DNA from: Pedobacter sp. Leaf41
GTDB taxonomy: Bacteria > Bacteroidota > Bacteroidia > Sphingobacteriales > Sphingobacteriaceae
Length of the DNA stretch: 64,000 nt
Reading direction: 5' to 3'
Assembly (NCBI RefSeq): GCF_001422545.1
Contig: NZ_LMLE01000006.1
Span: 538,211 to 602,210 of the forward strand
The translations under genes and the position numbers were made by a program. Within the stretch, counting starts at the first letter, position 1; every line of letters begins with the position of its first letter. Below the pieces are notes generated by a model. It worked only from the letters and a program-made list of their open reading frames with translations, had not been told where the DNA came from and made no database searches. This document shows positions 44,331 through 54,088 of the stretch, piece after piece.

Positions 44331-47300
44331 ATGAAAAGAATTTACTTATCGCTAATGGTATGTTTTTTACTTGGTTCTGTTAATGTTTTTGCACAGCAAA
44401 AAATAAGCGGAACCGTAAAAGATGACCTTGGCGAAACGCTGGTGGGTGCTTCCATACAGGAAAAAGGAAAAACTAACGGTACCCAGACAGATGTCGATGG
44501 GCACTACTCATTAACGGTGAGTAATCCTGATGCGGTATTAACTTTTACCTATATCGGTTACATTAAACAGGAGGTTGCTATTGGGAGCCGCAAAACAGTA
44601 GATGTAATTTTAAAGAAAAACGACGCCGACCTTAGCGAGGTGGTTGTAGTAGGTTATGGAACCCAGAAAAAGGTAAACCTTTCGGGCGCTGTAGATCAGG
44701 TGAATGCAAAAACACTGGCCAGCAGACCTATTGCAAACGTGGCTCAGGGATTACAGGGTCTGGTGCCAAACCTGAACATCGACTTTGGGTCCGGCGCACC
44801 GGGCGCTACAGCAAAGATCAATATTCGTGGTATTACTTCCATCAATGGTGGAGATCCACTCATCTTGATTGATAATGTGCCTTCTGATGCTGCAGAACTT
44901 AATCGTTTAGCTACACAGGACATTGAGAACATTTCGGTGATTAAAGATGCATCAGCCTCTGCCATTTATGGTGCAAGGGCGGCCTTTGGGGTGATTCTGA
45001 TCAAGACCAAAACGGGCACCCAAGACGGCGTAACGGTAAACTACAGTAATTTTATCTCACTGAATAAACCTACCGTTATTCCTGATAAAGTTACCGATCC
45101 CTATATTTATTCGCGTCTACTGGAGTTATCCACCAACAATACCCCCTGGGATAATGTAAACTATAGCGACCAATTCTACCAATATGCAAAAGAAAGGTCA
45201 GACAATCCTGATATTTCTGGTGTGAGGGTCAATCCCAGTGATAATAAACTTTGGGAGTACATGGGTAACCAGGATTGGACACGCTATTTCTTTAATGATC
45301 AAACCTACTCACATGACCATGCATTATCAGTAAGTGGGAAATCTGAAAAGGCGCAGTATTATATCTCTGGAAATTATAACAAGCAAAATGGAATGCTCAA
45401 GATTGCTGATGACTATTTCGACCGCTATAATCTGCGTAGTAAAGTAAATTATCAGATAACGCCATGGTTAAGTTTTGGTAATAACACATTCCTAACTAAG
45501 ACACAAAGAGAAAACCCGAGTCAATATTCGATCACAGGTATTTATAATCTTTTTCCAACTGATTATGATAAAAATCCTGACGGAACATGGGCAAATAACG
45601 CGGTGGGCCGCACCGGTGCACAGCTTACAAACGGTGGAAAAGCAAGTGATAAGTATTTTAGTCTTCAAACGCAGTTTAATGGCGAAGCTTCATTATTAAA
45701 AAACATGTTGAAATTTAATACCGATTTCACTTATCGCAGGGGAGCAACAAACTATGATGAGAATACGGTACCTTATAAGATCGGCTTTGGTCCTGATGAT
45801 GTGAGGGAAGAAGGAAATAGTTATGCACGAAAATGGACAGGTTTTGAAGATTATACGGTACTGAATGCCTATGTTACCTTTAACAAACGTTGGCAAAAGC
45901 ATGATTTTACGGCTCTGATAGGTTATAACCAAGAATATTTCAGGTCAGAAGAAAATGATACCAGGAGAACCAATTTAATCTCTTCATCCTATCCAACGAT
46001 AGGCCTGGCGACCGGAGAACTTTCCTCTACTCAATCGATTAATGATTGGGCAGTACAGGGCTTGTTTTTTCGCCTGAATTACATATTTAATGATAAATAT
46101 ATTCTGGAGCTTAATGGCCGTTATGATGGAAGTTCCCGCTTCCCAACTGATAAGAGATGGGGTTTCTTTCCTTCCGCTTCTGCTGCCTGGCGGATTGATC
46201 AGGAAGCATTTATGGAAAGTCTGCGCCCGGTAATCAGTAACTTTAAATTGCGTGCTTCATATGGTTCTTTGGGAAATCAGGCTGCATCAAACTACGGCTA
46301 TATTTCTACCTTTAACCCGGTACGATCTGGGTACCTTATCGGCGGCTCTCTTCCCTTGACGGTTACTACACCAGGCCTGGTAAGCCCGGATTATACCTGG
46401 GAAAAGGTGAACACCGCAAACCTTGGAACTGATATTGGCCTGTTCAACAACAAATTAAATTTAACGTTTGATATTTATCAGCGAAATACCAAAGGCATGC
46501 TGGCTAACGGAAGAGATTTACCAGATGTGCTGGGCGCTACAGAGCCCCGTGAAAATGCTGCTGATTTGCGCAACCGCGGATGGGAGTTGTCGCTTGCTTA
46601 CCAAACAAGTTTTAAAACCGCTAAAGATCCCATTAACTTCAATGCCCGGTTCTTGTTGTCTGACAGCAGATCGTATATCACAAGATTTGAAAACCCAAAC
46701 CAGAGTTTAACGCAATATCGTGAGGGCATGGAACTTGGCGAAATCTGGGGGCTGCAAAGCAACGGATTGTTCCAAAACCAGGCGGAAATCAATGCATTAG
46801 ATCAGTCCTCTATTATTCCATGGGGAGCACTCTCCATTGTACCAGGATGGCCTAAGTTTATCGATCAGGATGGCAATGGCAAAATTGAAACCGGTTTGAC
46901 CGCTGATGCTGCAAAGGATTTATCAATCATTGGAAACTCTGCTCCGAGGTTCCGTTTTGGTCTGGACCTTAACGCAAGTTGGAAAGGATTCGATGTGAGG
47001 GCATTTTTTCAGGGGGTTGCCAAACGGGATTATTATCCTTTGGATTACCTATACTGGGGATTTTACCAGCAGCCCTATGCTGGTGGTTATTCTCACTTGC
47101 TTGATTTTTATCGTCCAAACAATGACAGCCCGGTGGATATGGCAAAGCATTCGCAGGCCTATATCAATGCAGGGTTGGCCAATCAAAATCTGGATGCGCG
47201 ATACCCGATTTTGCAATCCTGGCTAGCTGATGTAAATCTGGGTACAAATATCAGAGATGCCAAAGGATTGGCTATCCCACAAACAGGGTACATGCTCAAT

Positions 47301-47567
47301 GGCTCCTATCTTCGTCTGAAAAACGTAACCATTGGTTATACCATTCCGGCTTCAATTACTAAAAAATGGCACATTTCCAACCTGAGGTTTTATGTGAGTG
47401 GTGAAAATATTTATGAGTGGTCTGCACTTAAAAAATTCTACGATCCGGAATCAATTAACGTAAATGATGTACTCAACCCACAGGCCACAAACACCAACCG
47501 TTCAGGAAACGGGTACGCATACCCGTGGCAAAGAAGATTCTCGGTGGGTTTAAATCTTAATTTCTAA
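44331..47567 (+). CDS. SusC/RagA-type TonB-dependent transporter of the phosphoester locus
   Basis: A 1078-residue outer-membrane importer from the ATG at 44331 (MKRIYLSLMV); an ATG at 44310 lies upstream but gives no signal-like start. The signal peptide ends near VFAQQ. A carboxypeptidase-regulatory-like domain (ISGKVKDDLGETLVGASIQEKG-type) and the TonB box region SEVVVVGYGTQKKVNLSGAVDQV follow, then the plug signature ISVIKDASASAIYGARAAFGVILIKTKTG and a barrel ending VGLNLNF. No STN domain. It is followed after 10 bases by SusD. Cargo is unknown; downstream enzymes suggest a phosphorylated compound. Confidence 0.94.
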   Translation: MKRIYLSLMVCFLLGSVNVFAQQKISGTVKDDLGETLVGASIQEKGKTNGTQTDVDGHYSLTVSNPDAVLTFTYIGYIKQEVAIGSRKTVDVILKKNDADLSEVVVVGYGTQKKVNLSGAVDQVNAKTLASRPIANVAQGLQGLVPNLNIDFGSGAPGATAKINIRGITSINGGDPLILIDNVPSDAAELNRLATQDIENISVIKDASASAIYGARAAFGVILIKTKTGTQDGVTVNYSNFISLNKPTVIPDKVTDPYIYSRLLELSTNNTPWDNVNYSDQFYQYAKERSDNPDISGVRVNPSDNKLWEYMGNQDWTRYFFNDQTYSHDHALSVSGKSEKAQYYISGNYNKQNGMLKIADDYFDRYNLRSKVNYQITPWLSFGNNTFLTKTQRENPSQYSITGIYNLFPTDYDKNPDGTWANNAVGRTGAQLTNGGKASDKYFSLQTQFNGEASLLKNMLKFNTDFTYRRGATNYDENTVPYKIGFGPDDVREEGNSYARKWTGFEDYTVLNAYVTFNKRWQKHDFTALIGYNQEYFRSEENDTRRTNLISSSYPTIGLATGELSSTQSINDWAVQGLFFRLNYIFNDKYILELNGRYDGSSRFPTDKRWGFFPSASAAWRIDQEAFMESLRPVISNFKLRASYGSLGNQAASNYGYISTFNPVRSGYLIGGSLPLTVTTPGLVSPDYTWEKVNTANLGTDIGLFNNKLNLTFDIYQRNTKGMLANGRDLPDVLGATEPRENAADLRNRGWELSLAYQTSFKTAKDPINFNARFLLSDSRSYITRFENPNQSLTQYREGMELGEIWGLQSNGLFQNQAEINALDQSSIIPWGALSIVPGWPKFIDQDGNGKIETGLTADAAKDLSIIGNSAPRFRFGLDLNASWKGFDVRAFFQGVAKRDYYPLDYLYWGFYQQPYAGGYSHLLDFYRPNNDSPVDMAKHSQAYINAGLANQNLDARYPILQSWLADVNLGTNIRDAKGLAIPQTGYMLNGSYLRLKNVTIGYTIPASITKKWHISNLRFYVSGENIYEWSALKKFYDPESINVNDVLNPQATNTNRSGNGYAYPWQRRFSVGLNLNF

Positions 47568-47577
47568 ACAAAGCAAA

Positions 47578-49377
47578 ATGAAAAACTTTAATAAATATAT
47601 TGTTGGTGTTGCTTTGGCAACATTGAGCTTAAGTGGTTGCAAAAAAGACTTTTTAGACAGACAACCACAAACTTCTATTGGTAGCGACAACTTTTTCAAC
47701 AACGAGCAGGATTTGAAGCTATACATCACCAATTTATACAACTTTGCAGGCGTGGGTATTTTTAACGATGACCGGGCAACCGATAATGCGGCCACAACCG
47801 GAAACGTGGAAATTAAAACCATGATGGTCGGAAATCCTGGTCCATCTACCATCACAGGCGGATGGGACTGGGGGCAGTTGCGAAGTGCCAACTATTTTCT
47901 TGATAATTTTAGAAAAGCAGCATTGGGAGCGGAAGTCCTTAATCATTACGAGGGCCTGGCCAGATTTTTTAGGGCTCAGTTTTATGTAGCAAAGTTGAAA
48001 CGCTATTCAGATATTCCTTTTTATGATAAAACGATAGGTACCAATGATAATGAGCTATTGATGAAAAGCCGGGATCCACGTGCTGCGGTGGTAGATAAAA
48101 TTATGGAGGACTATGCTTTCGCGGCTCAATATGTGAGAGAAACTGCTGAAACAGGGGCTATCAACCGTGCTATTGTTAAAGCTTACAGAGCTAAATTTGC
48201 CCTTTATGAGGGAACCTACAGGCGTTATCATAGTGAATTGAATCTGGCCAGCACTGCGCCACAATTTCTTCAGGTTGCCAGGGATGTTTCGCGGGATATC
48301 ATGACAAGTGCCAAGTACAGACTTTACAGTACTGGCAATCCGGCTCAGGATTACATGAATCTGTTTATCCAGCCAAGTTTGCTCAATAACCCTGAAGTTT
48401 TACTAGCCGTTTACAACGAAAGTGGTATTCGCAATAGTGGCTGGAGTGAAACGGTGTTCGGAAACTATGAGGTTTCTCCGGCGAAAGATTTATTACAGGA
48501 TTACCTGATGAAAGATGGAAGTTATTATACCAATCAACCAGGTTATGCTACCTTTTCATTTGTACAGGAATTTCAGAACCGCGATCCTCGGTTAAGCCAA
48601 ACCTATGCTTACCCCGGTTTCAATCTTGCTAATGTGCGTACTTACTCTCAAGGTGGTGGTTTATATGTGCAACAACTGGCGAAAAACTTTACGGGCTACC
48701 ACCAGCTGAAAGGCTTTGTAAATGACCCGGCAACAGCAGCCATGCAAACAGTAGACGTTCCTATTTTACGATATGCGGAGATATTGTTAATTTTTGCTGA
48801 ATCCAGAGCAGAACTTGGTGAGCTGACTCAATCAGATCTTGATCAAAGTATTAACCTGATCCGAACCCGCGCAGGAATGCCCGCAATGCCTCTTAATCCT
48901 ACTGTTGATCCGGTGCAAAATGCCCGTTATGCAAATGTTTCAGGGGCACAAAAGGCGGCTTTATTGGAGATTCGCAGGGAACGCAGAATTGAAATGGCAT
49001 TGGAAGGTTATCGCTTTGATGATTTAATGCGCTGGAACGCAGGGAAGTTATTGGAAAAAGAACAGGAAGGTATTTATTTTTCTGGTTTGGGCAGGCACGA
49101 TTTAACGGGTGATAATGTTCCGGATATTATTTTACTGGCCAATAATGAATCTATTCCTGCTGTTAAGGAAAAAAATTCATTGGGTAAAGATTTTATTTAC
49201 TACCGCACCGGAACCATTGGGCAGGATGCCGGTGTATTTTTGAAAAACGGAACCTCTGGTACGGTACAAACCATCGCAGACAACGGTATTTTCGTGGAGC
49301 CTAAATATTATTACAGACCAATTCCTCAAAGCCAGGTGTTGCTGAACCCTAATTTAAAACAGATATTCGGCTGGTAA
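47578..49377 (+). CDS. SusD/RagB-type lipoprotein of the phosphoester locus
   Basis: A 599-residue surface lipoprotein (lipobox LSLSGC, C21; then KKDFLDRQPQTSIGSDNFFNNEQDLKLYI, a typical RagB/SusD opening). The helical core (FFRAQFYVAKLKRYSDIPFYDKTIG) and the family C-terminal stretch (EIRRERRIEMALEGYRFDDLMRWNAGKLLE) are present. It partners the preceding SusC. The gap to the phosphodiesterase is 18 bases, so they share a transcript. Confidence 0.94.
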   Translation: MKNFNKYIVGVALATLSLSGCKKDFLDRQPQTSIGSDNFFNNEQDLKLYITNLYNFAGVGIFNDDRATDNAATTGNVEIKTMMVGNPGPSTITGGWDWGQLRSANYFLDNFRKAALGAEVLNHYEGLARFFRAQFYVAKLKRYSDIPFYDKTIGTNDNELLMKSRDPRAAVVDKIMEDYAFAAQYVRETAETGAINRAIVKAYRAKFALYEGTYRRYHSELNLASTAPQFLQVARDVSRDIMTSAKYRLYSTGNPAQDYMNLFIQPSLLNNPEVLLAVYNESGIRNSGWSETVFGNYEVSPAKDLLQDYLMKDGSYYTNQPGYATFSFVQEFQNRDPRLSQTYAYPGFNLANVRTYSQGGGLYVQQLAKNFTGYHQLKGFVNDPATAAMQTVDVPILRYAEILLIFAESRAELGELTQSDLDQSINLIRTRAGMPAMPLNPTVDPVQNARYANVSGAQKAALLEIRRERRIEMALEGYRFDDLMRWNAGKLLEKEQEGIYFSGLGRHDLTGDNVPDIILLANNESIPAVKEKNSLGKDFIYYRTGTIGQDAGVFLKNGTSGTVQTIADNGIFVEPKYYYRPIPQSQVLLNPNLKQIFGW

Positions 49378-49395
49378 ACGGATTGATAATACACA

Positions 49396-50631
49396 ATGAA
49401 AAAAATAATTTTAATTGCACTTTTTGCGGGAATAGCGCTAAATGTAAATGCTCAAAAGAAGAAGGCTGTATTCATCATTATTGATGGTGTAGGTAAGGAT
49501 GTTATAGAGAAACTGGCAACGCCAAACATTTATGCTATTGCCAAAGAAGGGAAGCTGCTTAGTGCATATCAGGGCGGAGAAAGGGGGGAGTACAACCAAA
49601 CACCTACCATCTCAGCTCCAGGTTATACCAATATCCTTACGGGCGTTTGGTTTAATAAACACAATGTTCCCGATAATAGCATCAAGGCACCCAACTATTA
49701 TTATCCAACGATATTCAGGTTTTTTAAAAACCAATATCCGGAAAAAAAGGTTGGTATTTTCTCCAGTTGGGAAGATAACAGAACTAAGCTTGTTGGTGAT
49801 GCTTTGCCACAAACTGGTAACATTCAGATAGATTATAAATTTGACGGTTTGGAGCTTGATACCAATAAGTATCCTCATGATAAAGCCCGCCAGTTTATGG
49901 CAAAAATCGATCAGGCGGTAACCGAAGAAGCTGCCCGTTGCATCCGTGAGCAGGCGCCAGATTTATCATGGATCTATTTAGAATTTACGGATGATATGGG
50001 GCATGCTTTTGGCGACAGTAAACAGTATAATGATGCCGTTGTCGCTGCGGATCAGAGAATTGGGCAGATTTGGGCAGCTGTAAAGGAACGTGAAAAACAG
50101 TTCAATGAAGATTGGATCATTGTAGTGACTACTGATCATGGGCGTGATCCAAAAAACGGTCGCGGTCATGGCGGCCAGTCTGATCGGGAGCGTTCCTCAT
50201 GGATTGCTACGGATGCTAAACCCTTAAATGTTTATGCACAAAAAGGAAAGGCTAGTGTAGTGGATATCCTGCCAACTTTGGCCACACATTTAGGCGTATC
50301 GCTTTCAGATGATCAAAAACGTGAATTGGATGGTGTGAGTCTGATAGGAAAGGTTTCGCTCTATAATGTTGAAGCAAAACGAACGGGAGATATGGTGAAG
50401 TTAAAATGGGTGAGTGGAGAAGATGATGGAAAAGTGAAAATATCACTCGCAAATACCAACAATTATAAACAAATGGGAAAGGGCGATAGCTACACTTTTT
50501 TGGCAGAAGTGCCAGTAAACAGGGGCAGTTTTGATATCGATCTGTCTCAGTACCCTAAATCCGAAATTTATAAAGTGATAATTGAGGGGGCTCACAACAC
50601 GGTAAACCGTTGGATCGTTAATAATAAATAA
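49396..50631 (+). CDS. Exported type I phosphodiesterase/nucleotide pyrophosphatase
   Basis: A 411-residue alkaline-phosphatase-superfamily enzyme with a signal peptide ending near NVNAQ. Metal and catalytic parts are visible: FIIIDGVGKDV (first aspartate), TISAPGYTNILTGVW (the Ser/Thr nucleophile segment), TDDMGHAFGD (aspartate and histidine), VTTDHGRDP and RGHGGQSDRERSSW. Family members cleave phosphodiesters, nucleotide pyrophosphates or phospholipid head groups. The C-terminal 90 residues are a small beta domain. It is the first enzyme gene after SusC/D, so it probably acts on what the transporter imports. Confidence 0.88.
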   Translation: MKKIILIALFAGIALNVNAQKKKAVFIIIDGVGKDVIEKLATPNIYAIAKEGKLLSAYQGGERGEYNQTPTISAPGYTNILTGVWFNKHNVPDNSIKAPNYYYPTIFRFFKNQYPEKKVGIFSSWEDNRTKLVGDALPQTGNIQIDYKFDGLELDTNKYPHDKARQFMAKIDQAVTEEAARCIREQAPDLSWIYLEFTDDMGHAFGDSKQYNDAVVAADQRIGQIWAAVKEREKQFNEDWIIVVTTDHGRDPKNGRGHGGQSDRERSSWIATDAKPLNVYAQKGKASVVDILPTLATHLGVSLSDDQKRELDGVSLIGKVSLYNVEAKRTGDMVKLKWVSGEDDGKVKISLANTNNYKQMGKGDSYTFLAEVPVNRGSFDIDLSQYPKSEIYKVIIEGAHNTVNRWIVNNK

Positions 50632-50642
50632 TCTTAAATGCT

Positions 50643-50915
50643 ATGCACCAATTAGTTTTGAATTTGATATTTGATACCCTCGGATGGATTGGTGCATTGC
50701 TTTTCCTGATTTCTTACTTTTTGCTCATCAGTAAGCGGTGGTTAGCTACATCGTTTGCTTTCCATATCTGCAATATACTTGGGGGTGTTTTATTGAGTGC
50801 AAGTACCATTTACGATGCTTCCTACCCTGCAACTTTTGTTAATCTTGCCTGGGCAATTATAGCAGGTTATGGAATGTACACTGATCAACTTAGAAAAAAT
50901 AAACCAGATTCATAA
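50643..50915 (+). CDS. CBU_0592-type small membrane protein
   Basis: A 90-residue protein with three predicted membrane spans: residues 10-30 (TLGWIGALLFLISYFLLIS), 36-55 and 62-80. The composition and the motif LGWIGALLFLISYFL match the CBU_0592-like/SMR-type small proteins, whose function is not known. It lies 11 bases after the phosphodiesterase and overlaps the phosphoesterase start by one base (TAATG), so it is an integral part of this operon. Confidence 0.75.
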   Translation: MHQLVLNLIFDTLGWIGALLFLISYFLLISKRWLATSFAFHICNILGGVLLSASTIYDASYPATFVNLAWAIIAGYGMYTDQLRKNKPDS

Positions 50916-51808
50916 TGGAAAGGAGAGATTTTCTTCATGGCTCGCTAGCCCTTGGCTTTGGGACCGTGCTAACAAAAGTCAGCATAAAAGAGGTTGAAAA
51001 GCAAAAGCCAGTTTTGACAATTGCCCACATTACCGACGTTCATATTAAAACCAGTGATAATATCCCCAAAAGAGCAGCCGGATATTTAAAAAAGGCTTTA
51101 TCCGCTCATGAGGTTCACTTTATCTTAAATGGTGGTGATGCTATTTTTGATGCATCTTATGACGATGTTACCCGCGAAATGGTTACCGAGCAGTGGGCTG
51201 TCTGGGATGAGTTCATTGGTGAAACTGATTTGGAGGTATATAGCTGTATCGGAAACCATGATCCCTGGTGGAAAGCGCCGTCTAAAACAGATGAAATGTA
51301 TGGACTTGATTACGCTGCGAAACGCTTAAAAATGCCGCACCGTTATTATAGTTTTGACAAAAAGGGTTGGCACTTTATTATTCTTGATGGTAATCAGAAG
51401 GGAACCAGGTTGGATGTTGATCAAATGGACTGGCTCAAAAATGATTTAGCTAAACTACAGCCCAACACGCCAGTGCTAATCATGTCTCACTATCCAATAC
51501 TTTCGTCAACTTGTGCCTGGAGTGGCGGCCAGCATGGAGATTATAAAGAATTAAAATCGCTTTTTTTTCAACATAGGGATAAAGTAAAAGTTTGCCTGAG
51601 TGGACATCAGCATTTGGCAGATGAAGTAAGCTATAATGGTATATCCTACTTTTGCAATGGCTCATTAAGCGGTTTTTGGTGGGGTGAAGGCGATAAAGAA
51701 TCAGCAGGCAAATATTATTATCAGGAAACGCCTCCTGGTTATGCAATCATGAATTTATACGCTGATGGAAGCGTTGAAAATCAGTATAATCCCTTGGAGG
51801 TCATTTAA
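50915..51808 (+). CDS. Calcineurin-like metallophosphoesterase, exported
   Basis: A 297-residue phosphoesterase with the full motif series THITDVHIK, LNGGDAIFD, SCIGNHDPWW, MSHYPILS and SGHQHLAD. The N-terminus MERRDFLHGSLALGFGTVL has the twin-arginine look (RRDFL), so folded export by Tat is probable. Members hydrolyse phosphomonoesters or cyclic nucleotides. It is translationally coupled to the preceding membrane protein gene (TAATG) and closes the cotranscribed group. The substrate cannot be fixed, but the pairing with a pyrophosphatase-type enzyme suggests stepwise release of phosphate. Confidence 0.9.
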   Translation: MERRDFLHGSLALGFGTVLTKVSIKEVEKQKPVLTIAHITDVHIKTSDNIPKRAAGYLKKALSAHEVHFILNGGDAIFDASYDDVTREMVTEQWAVWDEFIGETDLEVYSCIGNHDPWWKAPSKTDEMYGLDYAAKRLKMPHRYYSFDKKGWHFIILDGNQKGTRLDVDQMDWLKNDLAKLQPNTPVLIMSHYPILSSTCAWSGGQHGDYKELKSLFFQHRDKVKVCLSGHQHLADEVSYNGISYFCNGSLSGFWWGEGDKESAGKYYYQETPPGYAIMNLYADGSVENQYNPLEVI

Positions 51809-52204
51809 ACGGTGATAATAAAAAGCCTTCCATTGAGTCGCCGTTTTAAGTTTACCACATTGCTGGTTTTATAACTTAACAACCTGGTAAAATTCTGTTT
51901 ATCTGTCAGTGTTAAATTTGTAGGATGAGTGATTAAATGGATCATATTGCTTGGTTTGTTAATTCAAGGCAAACTGCAATTGATATGGCGGTACCCGCTA
52001 AATTCAAAAAATTATGATAGCGAGAATGAGGCAGATATCACTAATTTATCATAACTGTTCTCAGTCTAATGTTATTTTAAGGCGTTTCAATGCTCAAAAA
52101 CAAACAACAACCTGTCTTTCGACCAGGCTTAGGATGGTGATTTTTTCCATGCGTTTAGTTTAGCCTGAATCTACAAAGAGTAAAGCAACAAAAAATACAC
52201 ACAA
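51809..52204. other. Intergenic region before the alkaline phosphatase
   Basis: 396 bases, AT-rich. A weak hairpin just after the phosphoesterase stop (AAACGGTGA with TCGCCGTTT, one mismatch, 20-base loop) could act as a terminator. No ORF or RNA gene is supported, and no clear -33/-7 promoter for the next gene was found. Confidence 0.4.
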
Positions 52205-53614
52205 ATGAATAGAAGATCATTACTAAAAGGGGGCCTGCTTGCAGGAATTGGTTTGCCATTCGTTGGATTAAGAGACGTAACAGGAAGTACGAAGAATTCT
52301 TCAGCTGAAAGAGCTAAAAATATTATCATGCTGGTGAGTGATGGCATGAGTACCGGCACATTGAATATGGCCGACATTTATTCAAAAAGAATACTGGGAG
52401 TAGGTAGCAAGTGGTTGGATTTATATCGCGACAATAAAGCGGTAAGGGCCTTAATGGATACGGCATCGGCCAATTCTATGGTAACAGACTCTGCTGCAGC
52501 AAGTTCATCATGGGGTGGTGGAATGAGGGTTAACAATGGTGCGCTCAACGTTGGGCCACGCGGAGAAAAGCCACAACCGATTCTTCAAAAGTTTAAAGAA
52601 GCTGGAAAGAAAGTTGGTTGCGTAACGACGGTTCCTATTACACACGCCACGCCTGCAGGGTTTTGTGTAAATATCGATAACCGGGGCGGACAGGACATCA
52701 TTGCAGAACTGTACCTGGACCTGAAGTTTGATGTCATGATGGGTGGTGGTCACAAGTATTTTGCAGACAAAAGAAAAGGTGGGAATCTGCTTCCGAAATA
52801 TTTAACTCAAGGTTATCAGCTAGCTGAAAATAGAGATGAGATGATGCATTTGAATGGCGCCAAACCCTTTTTGGGATTGTTCGCTGATGATGGATTGCCT
52901 TATGAAGTGGATCGCAGACATGATGAGGAATTAATGAAATCCACACCTTCTCTGGCTGAAATGACTGTTAAGGCCATCGAACTGATGAAGGATCATAAAA
53001 ATGGTTTTGTATTGCAGGTAGAAGGCGGCAAGGTGGATTGGGCAGCACATTCAAATGATGTAAGCGGTTTGATTTTCGATCAGCTAGCATTTGATGAGGC
53101 GGTTGGTAAAGCAATCGAATTTGCGGAAAAAGACGGCAATACCTTGGTCATCATCACAACTGACCATGGAAATTCTAATCCGGGTTTGTTCAATGCAGAT
53201 GACGATAATAAAAAGTTTGATGAATTGCAACATTTCAAACATAGCAACACCTGGTTATTGTCAAAACTGAACCAGTCTTTTAGTGAACAGAAGATCATTG
53301 ACCTGATTAAGGAAAATCAGGGTTTTGTAATGACACCTGAGGACGCAAAATTCCTTTTGAATCATTTTAAAGACATCAGTCCGAATCAGCTTTACAATGA
53401 TTCCAATCTTCCGTTTTACGAGTACGGGAGGATATTAGGTAAATATACGGATGTACAATGGGCAGGAATGAATCATTCCGGTGATTATGTAGAATTGACG
53501 ATGTTTGGCCCAGGCTCAAAGAAACTAAAACCTTTTGTCAAAAATTATGAACTGCACAACTTTATGCTTGAAGCTGCTGAAATGTCAGAGCATTTTATGG
53601 AAAGCATCAGGTAG
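52205..53614 (+). CDS. PhoA-type alkaline phosphatase, Tat-exported
   Basis: A 469-residue alkaline phosphatase. The N-terminus MNRRSLLKGGLLAGIGLPF is a twin-arginine signal. Conserved sites follow: MLVSDGMSTGTLNMAD (first metal aspartate), VTDSAAASSSWGGG (nucleophile serine in DSAAA), GGKVDWAAHSND (metal aspartate and histidine), IITTDHGNSNPG, and a late histidine in MNHSGDYVEL. It hydrolyses phosphomonoesters outside the cytoplasm. It is separated from the phosphoester SusC/D operon by 396 bases, so it may be a separate unit, but function and position suggest the same role. Confidence 0.93.
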   Translation: MNRRSLLKGGLLAGIGLPFVGLRDVTGSTKNSSAERAKNIIMLVSDGMSTGTLNMADIYSKRILGVGSKWLDLYRDNKAVRALMDTASANSMVTDSAAASSSWGGGMRVNNGALNVGPRGEKPQPILQKFKEAGKKVGCVTTVPITHATPAGFCVNIDNRGGQDIIAELYLDLKFDVMMGGGHKYFADKRKGGNLLPKYLTQGYQLAENRDEMMHLNGAKPFLGLFADDGLPYEVDRRHDEELMKSTPSLAEMTVKAIELMKDHKNGFVLQVEGGKVDWAAHSNDVSGLIFDQLAFDEAVGKAIEFAEKDGNTLVIITTDHGNSNPGLFNADDDNKKFDELQHFKHSNTWLLSKLNQSFSEQKIIDLIKENQGFVMTPEDAKFLLNHFKDISPNQLYNDSNLPFYEYGRILGKYTDVQWAGMNHSGDYVELTMFGPGSKKLKPFVKNYELHNFMLEAAEMSEHFMESIR

Positions 53615-53791
53615 TCTTGCTGCTTCAAATACAATAGAACAGCATGTATCGCTCGATGATTCTGTTACAACAGAGTGGGAGTTTTATTACCCTAAGCTTA
53701 CTATTTCGAAGGATAAAAATTAATATTTTCTTAATGTCTCTTACAAAACAAGCAAAGATTAATTGTGTTATATCTTATAAATGAATCAATC

Positions 53792-54088
53792 ATGATGGAA
53801 CAGATGTATGTTCAGCCGGAGCAAATAGTGAGTTTTGAATTTAGTCGCTTTCGCTTACCACAATATGTTAATGAGTTTAAACCGCTGCTTTTCAAAAATG
53901 GTGAGTTATATTTTGCCGTTTTAGGTTCTGATCTGAAAAATGGAATATGCGGAAAAGGTGAGACGCCTGAAGATGCGTTAATGGACTGGAATGATCAACT
54001 TCGTGAGGTGTTGCGTGGTCCAGATCTGGATAATCCAGCTATCCGGTATGTGCTGGAAACGATTAGTGCCTTGAAAAGAGAAATCTGA
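53792..54088 (+). CDS. Hypothetical protein, HicB-like segment
   Basis: A 98-residue protein (start at the first of two ATGs at 53792; a GTG at 53765 could add nine residues). The middle segment (PLLFKNGELYFAVLGSDLKNGICGKGETPEDALMDWNDQLREVL) has the beta-beta-alpha rhythm of HicB-type partial RNase H folds, especially GETPEDALMDW. No HicA toxin or DNA-binding tail is found beside it, so an antitoxin role is not supported. It follows the alkaline phosphatase on the same strand after 177 bases. Confidence 0.6.
   Translation: MMEQMYVQPEQIVSFEFSRFRLPQYVNEFKPLLFKNGELYFAVLGSDLKNGICGKGETPEDALMDWNDQLREVLRGPDLDNPAIRYVLETISALKREI

Noticed and set aside
53535..53723. 62-codon plus-strand ORF at the end of the alkaline phosphatase
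   Set aside because: Its first half is the phosphatase gene in another frame; the tail (EQHVSLDDSVTTEWEFYYPK) has no recognised match, so it is not called.
53792..54088. HicAB toxin-antitoxin pair
   Set aside because: The HicB-like segment has no HicA gene next to it and no DNA-binding domain.
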